From Symbiodinium sp. CCMP2592 (lineage: Eukaryota; Sar; Dinophyceae; Suessiales; Symbiodiniaceae), in the NCBI GenBank assembly GCA_905221615.1, contig CAJNDT010003446.1:608180-672179 (forward strand): a stretch of 64,000 nt of DNA, written 5' to 3'. The position numbers and the translations under genes are program-made. The first letter of the stretch is position 1, and each line of letters opens with the position of its first letter. Below are positions 18,003-29,244 of the stretch, piece after piece. The notes beneath the pieces are model-generated. The model had not been told where the DNA came from. It made no database searches and saw only the letters and a list, made by a program, of their open reading frames with translations.

Positions 18003-18902
18003 AAAAGTTTTCTCCAGCAGGAAGTACAGTCCGGATCCCTGCGCGTGATCTCGGTGCGTGGCACGGAGAATCCCGCGGATATCTTTACCAAGAACTTAGA
18101 TCTAGCCTCCACGCTCAAGCACATGCATCATGTTGGTCTGCGCGCCGCCTTGCTTCCAGAGGGGGTAAAGGGGTTGGCAATGACAATTTTGCGGAATTGT
18201 GTGGCGAAGGGAGGGATTTCTTCGTTGATGGAACGGTTTAGACCTGAAAAGGGACAGAAGTGGCTGTTTGTGGAGTTTTGCGCGCCGCTGGAATCAGGGT
18301 TCTCCAGGGTCTGTGCTAGGGAGTTTCCGAAGATTCATCTTTTGACTGTGACCGCCGCCGACGATGGAACGAAGAAAGAGACTCGAGAAGATCTCGTTGC
18401 CATTGTGGAGAAAGCAAGGGGTCGCGGCATGAGAGTTTCCTTTTGGAGTTCAACACCATGCACCGGAGGATGCCCATATCAGCGGATGAACCTTAAGAGG
18501 TACGGAGACAGTTACCAGAAGCACCTTGATGGCCTGTGGGCCACGCACCGGAAGCTGTGGATCGCTGTTCGGGAGATGTGTGATCTTTCCGATCACTGGG
18601 CTATCGAGTGGCCAGTGAAATGCGCTTATTGGACCTGGAAGCAGACCCAGCACTACTTCAACATGCAGAAGTATGAGATCCATGATTCGGTTGTGGACGC
18701 GTGCTCTGTAGGTCTTCAGGGCTGCGACGGGCTCTTGGTTTCTAAGCGTTGGAGGGTTAGGGTTACGCACGCCAGGGTTGCGACACAGTTGGGTGCCCTT
18801 CGCTGTGATGGCTCACACAAGCATTCACTGCGTTTTGTGCTTCGAGAAACTCAGCACTACCCCGAACTTCTGTGTAGAAGGGTTTTGGAAAGCTTAGAGT
18901 GA
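18003..18902 (+). pseudogene. Copia RNase H C-terminus with methyltransferase-like extension, 5'-truncated
   Basis: The frame is open from the MITE edge: FLQQEVQSGSLRVISV, then GTENPADIFTKNL is the end of a Ty1/Copia RNase H. About 230 residues follow that normal Copia Pol lacks: LFVEFCAPLESGFSRVC, then VTAADD, and WSSTPCTGGCPYQ. This series resembles SAM-dependent methyltransferase motifs (a motif-I-like VEFCA, an acidic motif, a PC-x-G-x-P loop). Such tails are common in dinoflagellate Copia proteins as far as I recall. The upstream RT, integrase and Gag are absent at the junction with MITE-1, so it is a truncated copy. The methyltransferase reading is an inference; the glycines of motif I are partly missing. 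Confidence 0.6.
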
Positions 18903-18996
18903 CTAAGTTCCTCTTCGCAGCCATTTCGCCTCAAAATTTTTCCTTTTAAGGGTATTCCCGCCGGAATGGACCACTACGGTCTCCAGGCATTCAAGG

Positions 18997-19308
18997 ATGC
19001 CATGGTTTTTTTTCTTTGCAGATTCGCAGCAAGAGTCCCAGATTCTTGAGAGGCTGCTTATCTTGACTTTCTTCGCAGGCTTTGTTGCAGGGTGCGTCTT
19101 CCTCGGGGTTGGTCGCTGTCTGTACGCCCGTTGTCTAGAAAAGCCTGAGTGGCCAGTGCTTTACCTTACTGCGAAGGGTGCTTGCTATCACGACGTGAAA
19201 CGTGATTGCCCGAGCATCCGACAGACAACTCCGCTGACACGCAGGATATGCAATTTCTGCGCTCGGGAACCTTCGAGGCTTCAAGAGTCTACAAAGAAGG
19301 ACGTCTGA
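18997..19308 (+). CDS. Small ORF with membrane segment and Y-H...DC...C-x2-C motif
   Basis: The 103-aa product has a hydrophobic segment at residues 21-40 (LLILTFFAGFVAGCVFLGVG) and a C-terminal part GACYHDVKRDCPSIRQ followed by ICNFCAREP, a possible small zinc or metal site. The ATG lies 94 nt after the Copia stop on the same strand, so it may be an accessory ORF of the same element; I have the impression that similar small ORFs follow Copia Pol elsewhere in dinoflagellates, but this is unverified. Function unknown. Confidence 0.4.
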   Translation: MPWFFFFADSQQESQILERLLILTFFAGFVAGCVFLGVGRCLYARCLEKPEWPVLYLTAKGACYHDVKRDCPSIRQTTPLTRRICNFCAREPSRLQESTKKDV

Positions 19309-20107
19309 CCCGAACGCCCAGAGGGGGTGTAAACGTATATCTTTTGTTTGGGAGGATATGGTGGGCGTCCGGCTCACGGTAGAGACCTTAGCAGTTCTCG
19401 GCTAGTTTCCTGGCACTTGGAGTGTGAGGGACTCTTTTCGCTTTAAAGCCGTAGGTCCTGTAGGTTTTCCCCGTTTTCGGACGTGCTGAGGAGTTTTAGT
19501 AGTACCAGAGTGCTTTTGGCACATGGGAAGTTGTTTAGAGAGCTCCGAGCCACCTTTAGGTAGTTTGCACCTCAGTTTTCTGGAAGACTTTGTGCCGACG
19601 TGGCTCAAGACTGGAACTGCGTGTGGAGTGCAGCAAAACGAAGGTCTCTGTCCGAGTGTTGTGCTTGGTGGGGTTTTGTTGGGGCTTGTTGCAGTTTCGT
19701 TCTTTTTCGAAGTGTCAAGACCCCCAGAGCTTTTTTGGAGCGGATTCCGCTGAATGATTTCTTCTGTGTTGAAGAAGGCATTTGTTCACATTCTTTTTGT
19801 TAATTTTCGCTTGTACGGGGTTTGGAGTTGAAGGTTTACGGTTTTGGCACAAACCCGCAGAGTCCGCGGAGAGTTTGCAATTTACAAAAAGCGGGCGCAG
19901 GCTCTGCATGTATTTCTTCGCTTTTGAATTTGTGTTAAGAAAGCGTCTGTTCACGTTCTTTTGTTTGAGTTTGGAGTTGAAGGTTTACTGTGGCGACTTC
20001 AAAGGCGCGGAGAGTTTGCAATTTGCAAAAAGCGGAGGGGTTGGAGGGGGCGCAACCCCCCTTGAGCCTTTAAGACGGGCTGCGGCCTTTGTGTGTCTCT
20101 GAATTTT
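19309..20107. repeat. Non-coding stretch with partial tandem duplication
   Basis: Two related blocks, about 19782-19892 and 19950-20032, share TGTTCAC, TTTGGAGTTGAAGGTTTAC and GAGAGTTTGCAATTT, then CAAAAAGCGG. The first copy is longer. Nothing protein-like is seen. It may be the 3' untranslated or terminal part of the preceding Copia element. Confidence 0.5.
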
Positions 20108-20300
20108 CATGTTTCTGATCGAAAGAATTCTTTGAAAACTTCCTTGAAGCTTCTTCTAGTCCCCTTCAAGGCCCTCTTGAAGCCCCCTTCAAGTCTCCCT
20201 TGACGTCTGCTTCAAGTCCCCTTGAAGCCTCCCTTCAAGCCCCTTGAAGCCTCTCTTGAAGGGTCAAGTCCTCTTCAACGAAGGTTGAAGCCCCCTTCAC
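20108..20300. repeat. Degenerate CTTGAAG/CTTCAAG tandem repeat
   Basis: CCTTGAAGCC, CCTTCAAGTCC and variants alternate at intervals of about 10-25 nt. CTTGAAG and CTTCAAG are mutual reverse complements, so many small hairpins can form. No gene is seen. Confidence 0.7.
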
Positions 20301-20381
20301 CCGCTCATGAAAGGCCCGCAATTTGAAAAGCCAAAAACTGTGCATCTTCTTTGCTAGAAGTAGCATGCACCCTTTGCAAGA

Positions 20382-20512
20382 GTTAGAACCTGGTCTCAAA
20401 CCTGGGTTTGGAACCTGGGTTTAACTTGGGTTTGAACCTGGGTCCCCCCGGGGTGAGGGAACCAGGTTCAAACCCAGGTTCAAACCTGGGTTAAACCCGG
20501 GGGGAGGGGGGT
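20382..20512. repeat. Inverted repeat of AACCTGGGTTT units
   Basis: The left arm repeats AACCTGGGTTTGAACCTGGG; the right arm repeats AACCAGGTTCAAACCCAGG. The arms face each other across a CCCCCCGGGGTGAGGG centre and can fold as a hairpin of about 60 bp. A MITE-like or satellite origin is possible. Confidence 0.7.
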
Positions 20513-20554
20513 GACCAGCCTCAAAGGAAATCACGTTTGCAGCCGCACAGCTCC

Positions 20555-20900
20555 GCAATTTTGTTCGAGCTTTTTTTTTTCGACCCCAATTTTTTTTTCA
20601 GACTCTGCGCTTGGTCCATCTTGATTTCGACCCCGACATGTTTTTTTCCCGACCTCCATCTTTTCTTCAGCTCCGTCTAGAAGAAGATTACGATCTTTTT
20701 TTCGACCTCCACTCTGCGATTTAAAACAAGCCGTCTTTTTCTCGGCCCCGAAATATCTCGTAACTGACTCTGTGCATTTTTTGGGACCCCGATGGATCTT
20801 TTTCTGGAAATCGCTTCTTTGGGGCTGAAAGCGAACGAAAGAAATCAAAGTGTGTCATCGAATAGAAAAAAAAGTGTTTTCCAACACGAAGGAGAAGCCA
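20555..20900 (-). repeat. Dispersed purine-rich repeat (minus copy)
   Basis: On the minus strand this reads as degenerate units of GGxxCGAAAAAAGA separated by about 15 nt (GGAGGTCGAAAAAAAGAT, GGGGTCGAAATCAAGATGG). The same series, in the same order and over more than 150 nt, occurs on the plus strand at 46740-47390. The translated product (KK-rich) is repetitive and probably not a protein. Confidence 0.75.
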
Positions 20901-23900
20901 CGATATCGCTTTAGGAGGCAAAAGCACAGAATCTGAGGTCTGGAAAAAATCCAGCCGGTTTTGTTCTGTGGAGTGCGTTTTCTGGCACGCTTGTTCTTTG
21001 AGGTGCCATGCGGCAAAATGCGAAGATTAAAGCCAAAAGAACGCCGAAGAAGCATGCCTGCCATGCTTCCCAAGATCTGAAACATGTCTTTGGGTCTGGT
21101 TCCGCAGAGCGTGGCTTGCAAACTGCAGTTGGTAATTTTCTGCAGCAAGCCTCACCGTTGAAATCGAATATGTGTTCAGCAAGCAGTAATTGGGTGCTTC
21201 ATTTGGAGTTATCCAGCTATAGCGCAGACTGGTGGCATTGGACGATGTTTTTTCGATCCGCGTCCAGATTGCGACTCCAATAACGAGCTCGAGTGGTTCT
21301 CCGGCACCGAAATGCAGGTCCAAAAATAGGTCTGTTTTCTGAGCCTTCCGTAATTGTGCCAATGCTAGAAGGCTCCACAAACGGGCCCAAATTCCGGGTC
21401 ATTTTTTGGCTTCGCTTTTTACACTTTGAATGCAAGTATTGACAAAAACCCTAGCAAGCAGGCATTGCTGTGAAGGCCACAATCTTTCACAGTTTCTCTC
21501 TTTTTACGCAACCAACACAATGCAGCTGTCTTAAGCCTCTCCGTCAGCCGCATGGCCTACAGATCGAACACGGTTGAAAAGAGAGCTGATTGCTGGAACA
21601 GCGCGAGTCTATCTAGAACTTCGACATGAATTCTGGTTTCTAACGAAACTATGACGAGATACCAAGTGTTTTTTCAAGCAAACACCGACCGAGGCGCAAA
21701 ATGTTTGTGTTTGTGGTGTTGGTTTTTGTAATTGTGATTGTTATTGTGATTTTTATTGATTGGCTTATGGTTGGACACGAAACACACTTGGCATGGCTTC
21801 TGTTTCTGTTCGTTTTGGTCCGGATGGAACCCCGCGCACAGACGCCACTAAGCACCAGCCGGACCAAACAAAAGTTTTCATCGGCCCTTGTGTGTGCTTC
21901 TCGTTTGACGTTGCAAGTTCACAGCGGACTTTTTCTATGGCGCACGACGCACGAGCTTGAAAATAATTGTACAAGAAGAATCAAGAACGGAATAAGCTGA
22001 TCATGCACACAACGGTTTTCATGTAAGGCATCCGGAGTATGTTGTTTTGAACCGGTATTTGAGCCATCCCAACAAGCTTCCTGTCCATCGAGGAAAGGTT
22101 GAAAGAAGCTTTGTGCACTGTTTGACAACATATCAAAACATAGAAGAACAATCGTAGTGAGCCATAAGCTTGATCGCCACAGATGCTAAGGCACACCATG
22201 GCCTAGAGCACTATGCATGCAATGCCCGAAGCCTTTGGTTCCGATTGCTGCTGGCGCATGGTAAACAGCATGCGGAACGCACATGTTGATTGCGTTTACT
22301 GCATGTTTTATAACCATGTAGAGGCAATCACGCTGATAATATCTGGTAAATACGTGTTATGCGTGCAGTAGTTCGCACGATTTCTCCATTCGGCATGGCC
22401 CTTCGGTGGTGGTTATGTTTATTGCCGATCCAAAGTGGTTTGGCAGCAGATGGACTTGAATTTGCTTACGAGGCCTGCAGCATTGCACGCAGACGAGTCT
22501 TGTACTTCGGCTACAGTCACGTCAGCTATGATAACCAATATAATAATCAGCACGAAATTTCGTGGGTGCAAGGCTGTTTCTAAGGCGCTGGTCAATCTGA
22601 GCGTCACGTCGGCATTGAAACTCGATTGCTCACTAATTTCAGCGATCACGCGTTGAAACTGACAAGGAACCGTTCGCATATTCAACAGCGGGTTGCAAAC
22701 GATTGTGATAGCAAGCCGACGAGCGCATGTTGTTGTCATTGACAGGTTGATTTTATCCTTCGCTCTGATCGGGCTTTTGCAGGAGTCACGACTTACATGG
22801 GTGAATTTGCGGCCGGTGCAGGGCAGGGACAAGTTGTATGTTTCGGGATCCCATGTCCACGTGCAACGTATGGAGGAACCATGTTACGTGTGTGGCAGCA
22901 CAGCAGCCGTTCAATAGATCTAATTAGATTCAAGCTTTCGCTGCTGTGATGCGGTTAAGTGACTACTTACAGTTGCCTGACAGTCTAAATCCCTGCTCCA
23001 GCGACGCGACGCAAGCGGCAGTCATCCGTTGAAACGCCTCAAACCCAGGCCGGATTGATTGCGTTGGCGCACAGGACCAGCAACTTTCCGCGCCGGTGGG
23101 TGCGGGCAAAGTCCCACACGTCTCGCGCGTCCGGCCGAATACCAGAATCAACCCGAAACGTCCCCGACGGACAATCAGGCCTCCGGGCAAACATGTGCAA
23201 CGCAACACGCAGCAGCGGAACCAGAAACGTGACCGCAAGTTTTGCCATCATTTTGGACACCGTTCGCACGTCAAGAAGTCAAGAAGGTGTTGTTCCAGCG
23301 CGCTTTGTGTCAGCACTAGTCTGGCTGGGCGTTTCGCCTTTGGTTCCACTTGCAATGGCCAGCGGCTGGGCCGCTCAGCTCCTCCGAGGCTAACGGCGCA
23401 GAGATCAGCTTTTCAACCAATGTTGCGCGTGAGTGGTCAAACGGATCTAGACTCATCCATCAGCGTCCATGCATCCACAGGGCACATCAGTGCATGGCAG
23501 TAGGTGAGGATCATTGACACGAAAATGTGTTCGCGTCTGCATGGCCTCATTCCCATGAGGCTCAGGTTCGTGTGCGATCTAGATATACGCATAAAGTTGA
23601 GACACTGGATAGGAAATGGTTGCGCAGTATGCGCTGTTGTACTTCCGAATCCCCGGTAGGCTCCTGCAGCTCTACGCAGCTCGCTTTGTTGCTGAACTAG
23701 TTCAGTATAGTGTGTTGCATGTTGCCATTTGGACGGTTGCACCATGCGGACCAAGTCGCTGATGTTTGCCGAACCTGGTGTCGGTTTGCGCTTGCCCTTT
23801 CTCCTCCTTTCGGAAAGCTGCGGGCATTGAAGTAACATACGTCGGTACTATTTAAGTGGTGTGGTTGATTTTTTTGCCGCAAACTGCACACGGAGTGCCC

Positions 23901-24389
23901 TTCGTGGCGTTGGCATTGCTGGCATCAGTTTTGGCCTTACTGAATTCTTAATTTTACCGTCGCCCTTGCTGTTTGCAAAGGTTTCTTCTGTTAGGCTTGC
24001 CCCCCTTTATCACGCTTGCCACCCTTATCACCGTGTGGTTTTGTTTTGTTCCACCGCCCCAGAGTATGGAGCTGTTGGTGATGCAGACTGCCGAAAGCAG
24101 TGTCGGCACCACACGTCCGAAGGTTTCTAGACTTGAACTCGCGGAGCGCCTTATAACGGGTAATTTGCGCAGAATGCACGGCATTCTGAAGAGCAAGTCT
24201 GTTGTTCGTATGTGGCAATCCGAGCACTGGCTAATCAAGTGCAGCAACTAACGGCCCAGCTCACGTCAAAGCAGCAAAAGCTAACCAACACGTGAGCTGC
24301 ATGGGAACAGCAAGCCCAAGCGACCAATGAGGTTGACCGTTACGGTATGTCTGTGCAAGTGAAGCGCGAACGATATTACAGTCCATGTT
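20901..24389. other. No gene seen; AT-moderate intergenic DNA
   Basis: ORFs here are short and overlap on both strands without domain signs. Around 21701-21760 is a GTT/GTGATT-rich stretch, and 21780-21840 is unremarkable. A minus frame at 22419-22832 (137 aa) has a hydrophobic segment (FVLIIILVIIADV) but no other support. I see no RNA gene. Confidence 0.4.
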
Positions 24390-25479
24390 GTGCTGTTCAC
24401 GCAGTTTGTAGCGTCTGCAGCCATGACTTCAAAACGGTCCAACCGTGCGTCAACCAAAACAAGCACGGACGACATTTCCTTCTCCCAGTGGCCATCGCAT
24501 GCCCGGTCTTGGGTCTGCTGCCCTGCACAAATATTTCTGCCTGCTTTCAAGACTCTGGGTGACGACTGTGCAGTTGCGGCTGCGGGCCCTGAGGCTACAG
24601 GCGCTGAAGGTTTCATGCGTTTTTCTAAACGGGCAGCTGGACTTGTCAGCTGGACGGCATTGATGCCGGTGGTTGGAAGTTTTTTCGTCCTGCATTTTAG
24701 CCCAAAAATGAAAACATCTGCAGACTTACGCGCCCATGCCCGAGCGGCAACCAGCGACGTGATTGCCGTTCAACTGGCAGTGCCATGTTTTGCACAGCAA
24801 AACGAGAGATCCGAGCCGGTGTTGCTGTGTGCACCTGTCACACCGGGTGTTGCTCCCCAGGCAATTCATCACACCTTCCTCCCCGGGAACTTCTTTGTCG
24901 GAAGCATGCGGTATGACCCTACACCCTGGTCCCACGGAGGCGCGCCTGCTCAGGCACAGCGAGGCCCTCGGCGGCTGCTCATGGGCTATAGCGTTCTTTG
25001 TTCGAGGTTCCGAATGGTTACGCGACACGAACCCTTCCATTCAACATTAAGGGACAGCTCGTCCGAGAATGTGTATGGTGTACGATGTGCTCAAGCGACT
25101 GTTCGCGGGTACAGCTCGCACTTTCGATTCAGTGCTACTGCCTTCGCTTCAGTCTGTCAGCCATCCCATGCGGGCCTTGCACCAGCCTCACCCCCAAGCC
25201 ATGTTGTTGGCGCTGCGTGGGCTGCTTCGGCCTTGGAGCCCGCAACGATGCGGCCCACCCCAGGGTGCGGAGCGGCGCCCGATGACCACGCTTTTGCTTG
25301 CCCAAGGCCAGGTCGTGCGATCGGACGATGGCGGCGCGATCTGTTGCGAAGCAACCTTAACTCGGTTTTGCCATCCGACGTCAGTTGGTGGCGCCGTGTT
25401 GCGCGTCGCCGAACGCGGCAGGCAGCGGATTGCCTGCCCCGAACATTCCGAATTCACGCGAAGCCGCAGCCTTTGGCCG

Positions 25480-26300
25480 TGTTGGGCTTGGAGATTGGCG
25501 GTCGGTGGATCCAGCAATCTTCCTGTTTCTTCCGGAATCTCGCCCGCCTACGAGCCCAGCGCGCGCTGCCAGCACTGCACGGCGCAGCTGCAGCCGGCTG
25601 GTCACGTCGTTGGCGAAGCATCGTATCCATAACCATGCAGCAAGCGATCGTGGGCACAGCACTTGGCCGAGCATGCCGTGCCCTGCCACGGGCAGGACCG
25701 GCAGAAGAGCCCAGCTTTGAGAGCGCGCTGGACTTGACGGCAGCCGGGCGAGTCTACTACTGCTCGGGCCGTGGTCGTTTGGAGCTTCGGGACGTAGCTG
25801 CGCACCGAACGGTAGCGAGGAAAAAGGTAGGTGAAAAATCAAAAATGCGCTTGCCCAGCTTACCTGCGACTTTGCCTTTGGCTCGGCGGCCTCGTCAATC
25901 GGTCGGGGGCGCCTTCTTGTCGCTTCGAGCCCCGTGCTGGTGCGCTCGCATCGGTGCCGGCTCGTTTTCTTTGCACTCGAGGTCGGAGGCCGCTGGAGCT
26001 CCGAGGCTGCCCAGTTTGTCCGCCTCCTCGCTCGCTGCCGGGCCCGTGCCGTCCCTCGCCCGTTGCGACCTGCAAGTATCGCAGCCTCCACCTCTCGAAG
26101 GTCTGCCTTGCTCGCCTGTTCTGCCACCAGAGCCTTCGGTGCCAGTCTGCTTGGTCTTTCCCTTGCCGGCACTGCCAATGTCGACGGCGAACAGCCGCTG
26201 CTCAGGACTGTTCTGCCGGCAACCCTTACAGTTTTCTAGAGGCCGAAGGCGGCGAACAAGGTGATCCGCTCATGCCGGCTTTCTTCGCGTTTGGCCTAGC
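25480..26300 (+). pseudogene. Degenerate R2-like LINE fragments (endonuclease-region and RT pieces)
   Basis: Three pieces match parts of the better copy at 29245-30834. At 25490-25700, LAVLGLEIGGRW, then FFRNLARLRAQ, and GWSRRWRSIVSIT corresponds to its C-terminal block. At 25955-26090, RCRLVFFALEVGGRWSS is a second copy of the same block. At 26231-26300, EAEGGEQGDPLMPAFFAFG is the RT box before the FLDD motif. Frame changes separate the pieces, and the long open frame from 24390 is only partly coding. The order is scrambled relative to an intact element, so several fragments were inserted or rearranged. Confidence 0.55.
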
Positions 26301-27281
26301 ACCCGGCGTGCCGTGCAGGCCGCCGTCACCAACGACAGTGTCACCGGTCAACCCTGTTGCACCACAGTCTACTTTCAGCGGCTTAAGCACATTTCTTTGT
26401 TTTTCCGCGCACCTTTTTGCGCAGCAGTGTACGAAACGTACCAGTGTGAGCTGCGTGCTGCAACTATACTTTCACCGGCGAGGCCCCACGCAGTCGGCAT
26501 CAGGCCGTCAGTGCGCCTCAGCGAAGAGTTCGTGCAGCTCCGGCTCCGGCCCAGCCCTTCACGCGCACATCCAGCTCAATGCCGCCAAAATTCGTGTCCC
26601 CCGCCCCACCCGGCGCCGAACCACGCGCACATCTGTGTCGGCAACACCGGCCTGCCTGCATACGGTCCTGTTTCCCCGTTCGGTACAGATGAGTTCGTAG
26701 CTGAGCAGCTTCACACCCGTTCTGCACAGCACCGCGCTTTTGCTCCTGTTCTGCGCCAGCCCGCGTGCACAATAAATCTTGCCTTCATCGCTGCCTGGCA
26801 TTTCCGCAGCATAGCACAGCATGCTGCACTGATTGGCCCGGCTGCTGCAAATCCACTTCATTCCACCTCATTGCATTGCTCCACTGCCAGGGCGGTGTTT
26901 TTGCCGGCCGTACCCGGAGCGGCGCCGGGAACCCCTGCTCCGGCGTCTGCGCTTGCTGTTGTGGCATTCATCTTCTTTGTGTGGGTGATCACTGGGCAGT
27001 TTGCCCGTGTGCTGGCCTCTCTGCAATCGAGGCATTCCCTTCAAACGGGTCTCAAAGCCGGAGCCACAATCGCCGCCAATGTCTTCCTACACGACCCTCA
27101 CATTGCTACTTGGTGGCACGACGACCGGCGTATTTAGGTTATTGCCCATGGGTTATCCCTCCACGGCGGCGTCCAGCTCCCCGTCGACACTACCCTCGCT
27201 TCGCACGGTGATGTGCACAGGGGGCGTTGCACGGCTTTGCCCGTAGACTGCACGGTGCACTGGGACCGGAGCTGTTGCAAA
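26301..27281. other. GC-rich stretch without supported gene
   Basis: Long overlapping open frames (for example plus 26313-27137) are Ala/Pro/Thr-rich and lack motifs; GC-richness explains them. Degraded LINE sequence is likely but not demonstrable by eye. Confidence 0.35.
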
Positions 27282-27510
27282 AACCTTTAAGGGCTCCTTT
27301 TCAAGGGGTCTATAAGGGCAACAATAAGGGCTATTATAAAGATTCTAATGTAGGGGCCTTGGTAACCTAGTAGTAGAGTAGGTAACCTTTAAGGGCTCCT
27401 TTTCAAGGGGTCTATAAGGGCTACAATAAGGGCTATTTTAAGGATTCTAATGTAGGGGCCTTAGTAACCTAGTAGTAGAGTAGGTAACCTTTAAGGGCTC
27501 CTTTTCAACA
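27282..27510. repeat. 102-bp tandem repeat, about 2.25 copies
   Basis: AACCTTTAAGGGCTCC starts at 27282, 27384 and 27486, giving an exact period of 102 bp. The copies differ at few sites (GGCAACAATAAGG versus GGCTACAATAAGG). Each unit contains TAAGGGCT words and a TAGTAGTAGAGTAGG stretch. Confidence 0.9.
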
Positions 27511-27621
27511 GTTGAAGTATTATTTTTTGTGGTGTGGCCCTCCAGTCCGTTTGGTGAGGCTCTCTCCAAAATCAGCTTGCCCAGCAAGTGCTGGTAACAT
27601 GTAGGCTGCAGGCAGCACGTG

Positions 27622-28300
27622 TCAGCAACGTACCCGGAAACCTCCCTCCCGCGAGTTATGCGCGTGATGGCAGTCATCGTGCCAGGTGTACGCACTGGGT
27701 GCTGCGTAGAACTGGCGCGCAAAGGGCAGGAAGGGCTGGAGCTGCGGCCGCGCGTGCAGGGCGCCCAACATGGCAGCACGGGAGACATGATCGAAAGCGC
27801 CGACCGCGTCGACGGAAAGCACGGTAGCGCGCGGGCATGCCTCGGTGGCGGCGCGAAGGAGCCGACACACGGCTTCCGTCCCTGCGCGGGTGCTGAGCCC
27901 AAACTGGTGCGGCATGCAGGCTTGTTGCAGGTGTGGGGCGAAGTGTTGCGCGAGCACCCGACCAACGAGCCGTCGCAGCACGTCACCAACGACGAGTGCG
28001 CGAACCCGGCCGTTAGTTAGGCTTTGTGAGGGCGACAAGGCGCCCGACCCGGATGCTCTGGAGCACATCGGGAGGCACGTCTGCATTGGCTAGCCGGACG
28101 GCGGCGCCATGCAGCAGGGCGGCATCCTCTTCGTCGTCAAGCAGGATGCGGATGTGCTCGTTGGTCATTCCCGAAAGCCCGGCAGCGGAGCCACGGCGGG
28201 CGCTGCGCAGGCAGTGGAGGAAGTCCTGCAGGGGGAGCGGGCACGCCTCAGCCGGGGTGTGTTGCATGGAGGACGTGCTCAGGTAGGGGGGCGTACGGGG
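27622..28300 (-). pseudogene. R2-like LINE, N-terminal RT portion, inverted
   Basis: Read on the minus strand from 28267: RSARRGSAAGLSGMTNEHI, then VGRLVALTKPN, then in the next frame NGRVRALVVGDVLRRLVGRVLAQ and VLSVDAVGAFDHVSRAAML (RT block A), ending YTWHDDCHHAH near 27650. A frame change lies near 28020-28030. The sequence stops just where the plus-strand piece at 29245 starts (EGGEQGDPLMP), so the two look like parts of one element copy with its 5' part inverted. Confidence 0.7.
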
Positions 28301-29244
28301 CGGGGGGCGCCTTCCGGGTCGCGCAGCTCCGCGAGCGTGTCACCGGTACCGGCAGCGAGTGACTGGCTGGGCTGTGAGGGCGTGCCCTGCGGCGGACAAC
28401 TCCCCGATGCGAACGAGGGCAGCGGCACGGCGCTGCCCTCTGCGCATCGGAAGGCTCGGCGCCACGTGGGCTCGTTTCGGTCGCCGCGGCGTCGCGAAAG
28501 GTTTGAAGTACAGTGTAGGTCACACGAGGACTTGGCAATGGTGGCGGCCAGGACCGGGATTTCCCGAGGTGCCACTGGCTGTCGGTTGTTCTGGACACCA
28601 ACCTCCGTGTAACCACGCAAGGCTACTAACCTTTGCTGTTGGTTAGGGCTAAAAGGACGTCACCGGTCACATGCATGGTTATGTTTTTCATGGTGTGGTT
28701 CGTGGTACATGTACAACAGTCGGTGCGCCGAAAGATCATGACAATCCGGTCTCGCGCCAAGCCATGCCATAGCTCGCCCAGCCCCCGCTGCCCTCGTTTT
28801 CGCCCACGAATTTCGTGGCAGTGCTGAATCTACACTTGGCTCGACTTGAACCTGATGTGATGCAAGGCGAGGGAAGCGAAAATGCCGCCTTGAGCGAGGC
28901 AGCGGCTGGGCCACACGGGGGAGAGTCATTTCTCACCCACGTTGGGTGCATAGCCAGTCTGGACCGGCGCCCGGTGTTTGCACGAAGACCAGCAAGGGCT
29001 GCTCGTGCTGGGCGCGCCGCTTGGGAGTGAAACCTTCGTGCAATAGGAGCTGCACCGCAAGCGTGAGGTGCAGCACATGTTTGTCCACCGTTTGTGACCT
29101 CAGCGCGCGTAGCTCCCGTTTGTTTTTTGTGCTTCGAAGCTTCCACAAAAAAGACACTACCTGCAGATGCTCTCCCGCATCCCGACGGCAGAACTCGACC
29201 GACGGTGCGAATCGTTCCGCGCCGGTCACGGGGCAGATCTTCTG
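28301..29244. other. GC-rich stretch between the two LINE halves; no gene seen
   Basis: It may contain further N-terminal or 5' untranslated LINE sequence on the minus strand, but no motif is recognised. Frames are Ala/Arg/Pro-rich on both strands. Confidence 0.35.

Noticed and set aside
18914-18934. Second spliced-leader-like match (AGCCATTT, then CTCAAA) after the Copia ORF
   Set aside because: Only about 16 of 21 positions match and it lies in no informative position; close to chance for 64 kb.
20040-20090. CTTGAGCC, then GGGCTGCGG as a minus-strand leader remnant
   Set aside because: Needs a four-base insertion and several mismatches.
24390-26264. 624-aa plus-strand ORF taken as one gene
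   Set aside because: Only short parts match LINE motifs; the rest is low-complexity GC-rich sequence with changing frames.
28946-29240. N-terminal 100 residues of the LINE ORF from 28946
   Set aside because: No similarity to RT before ILQGEGGEQ; probably chance open sequence upstream of the breakpoint.
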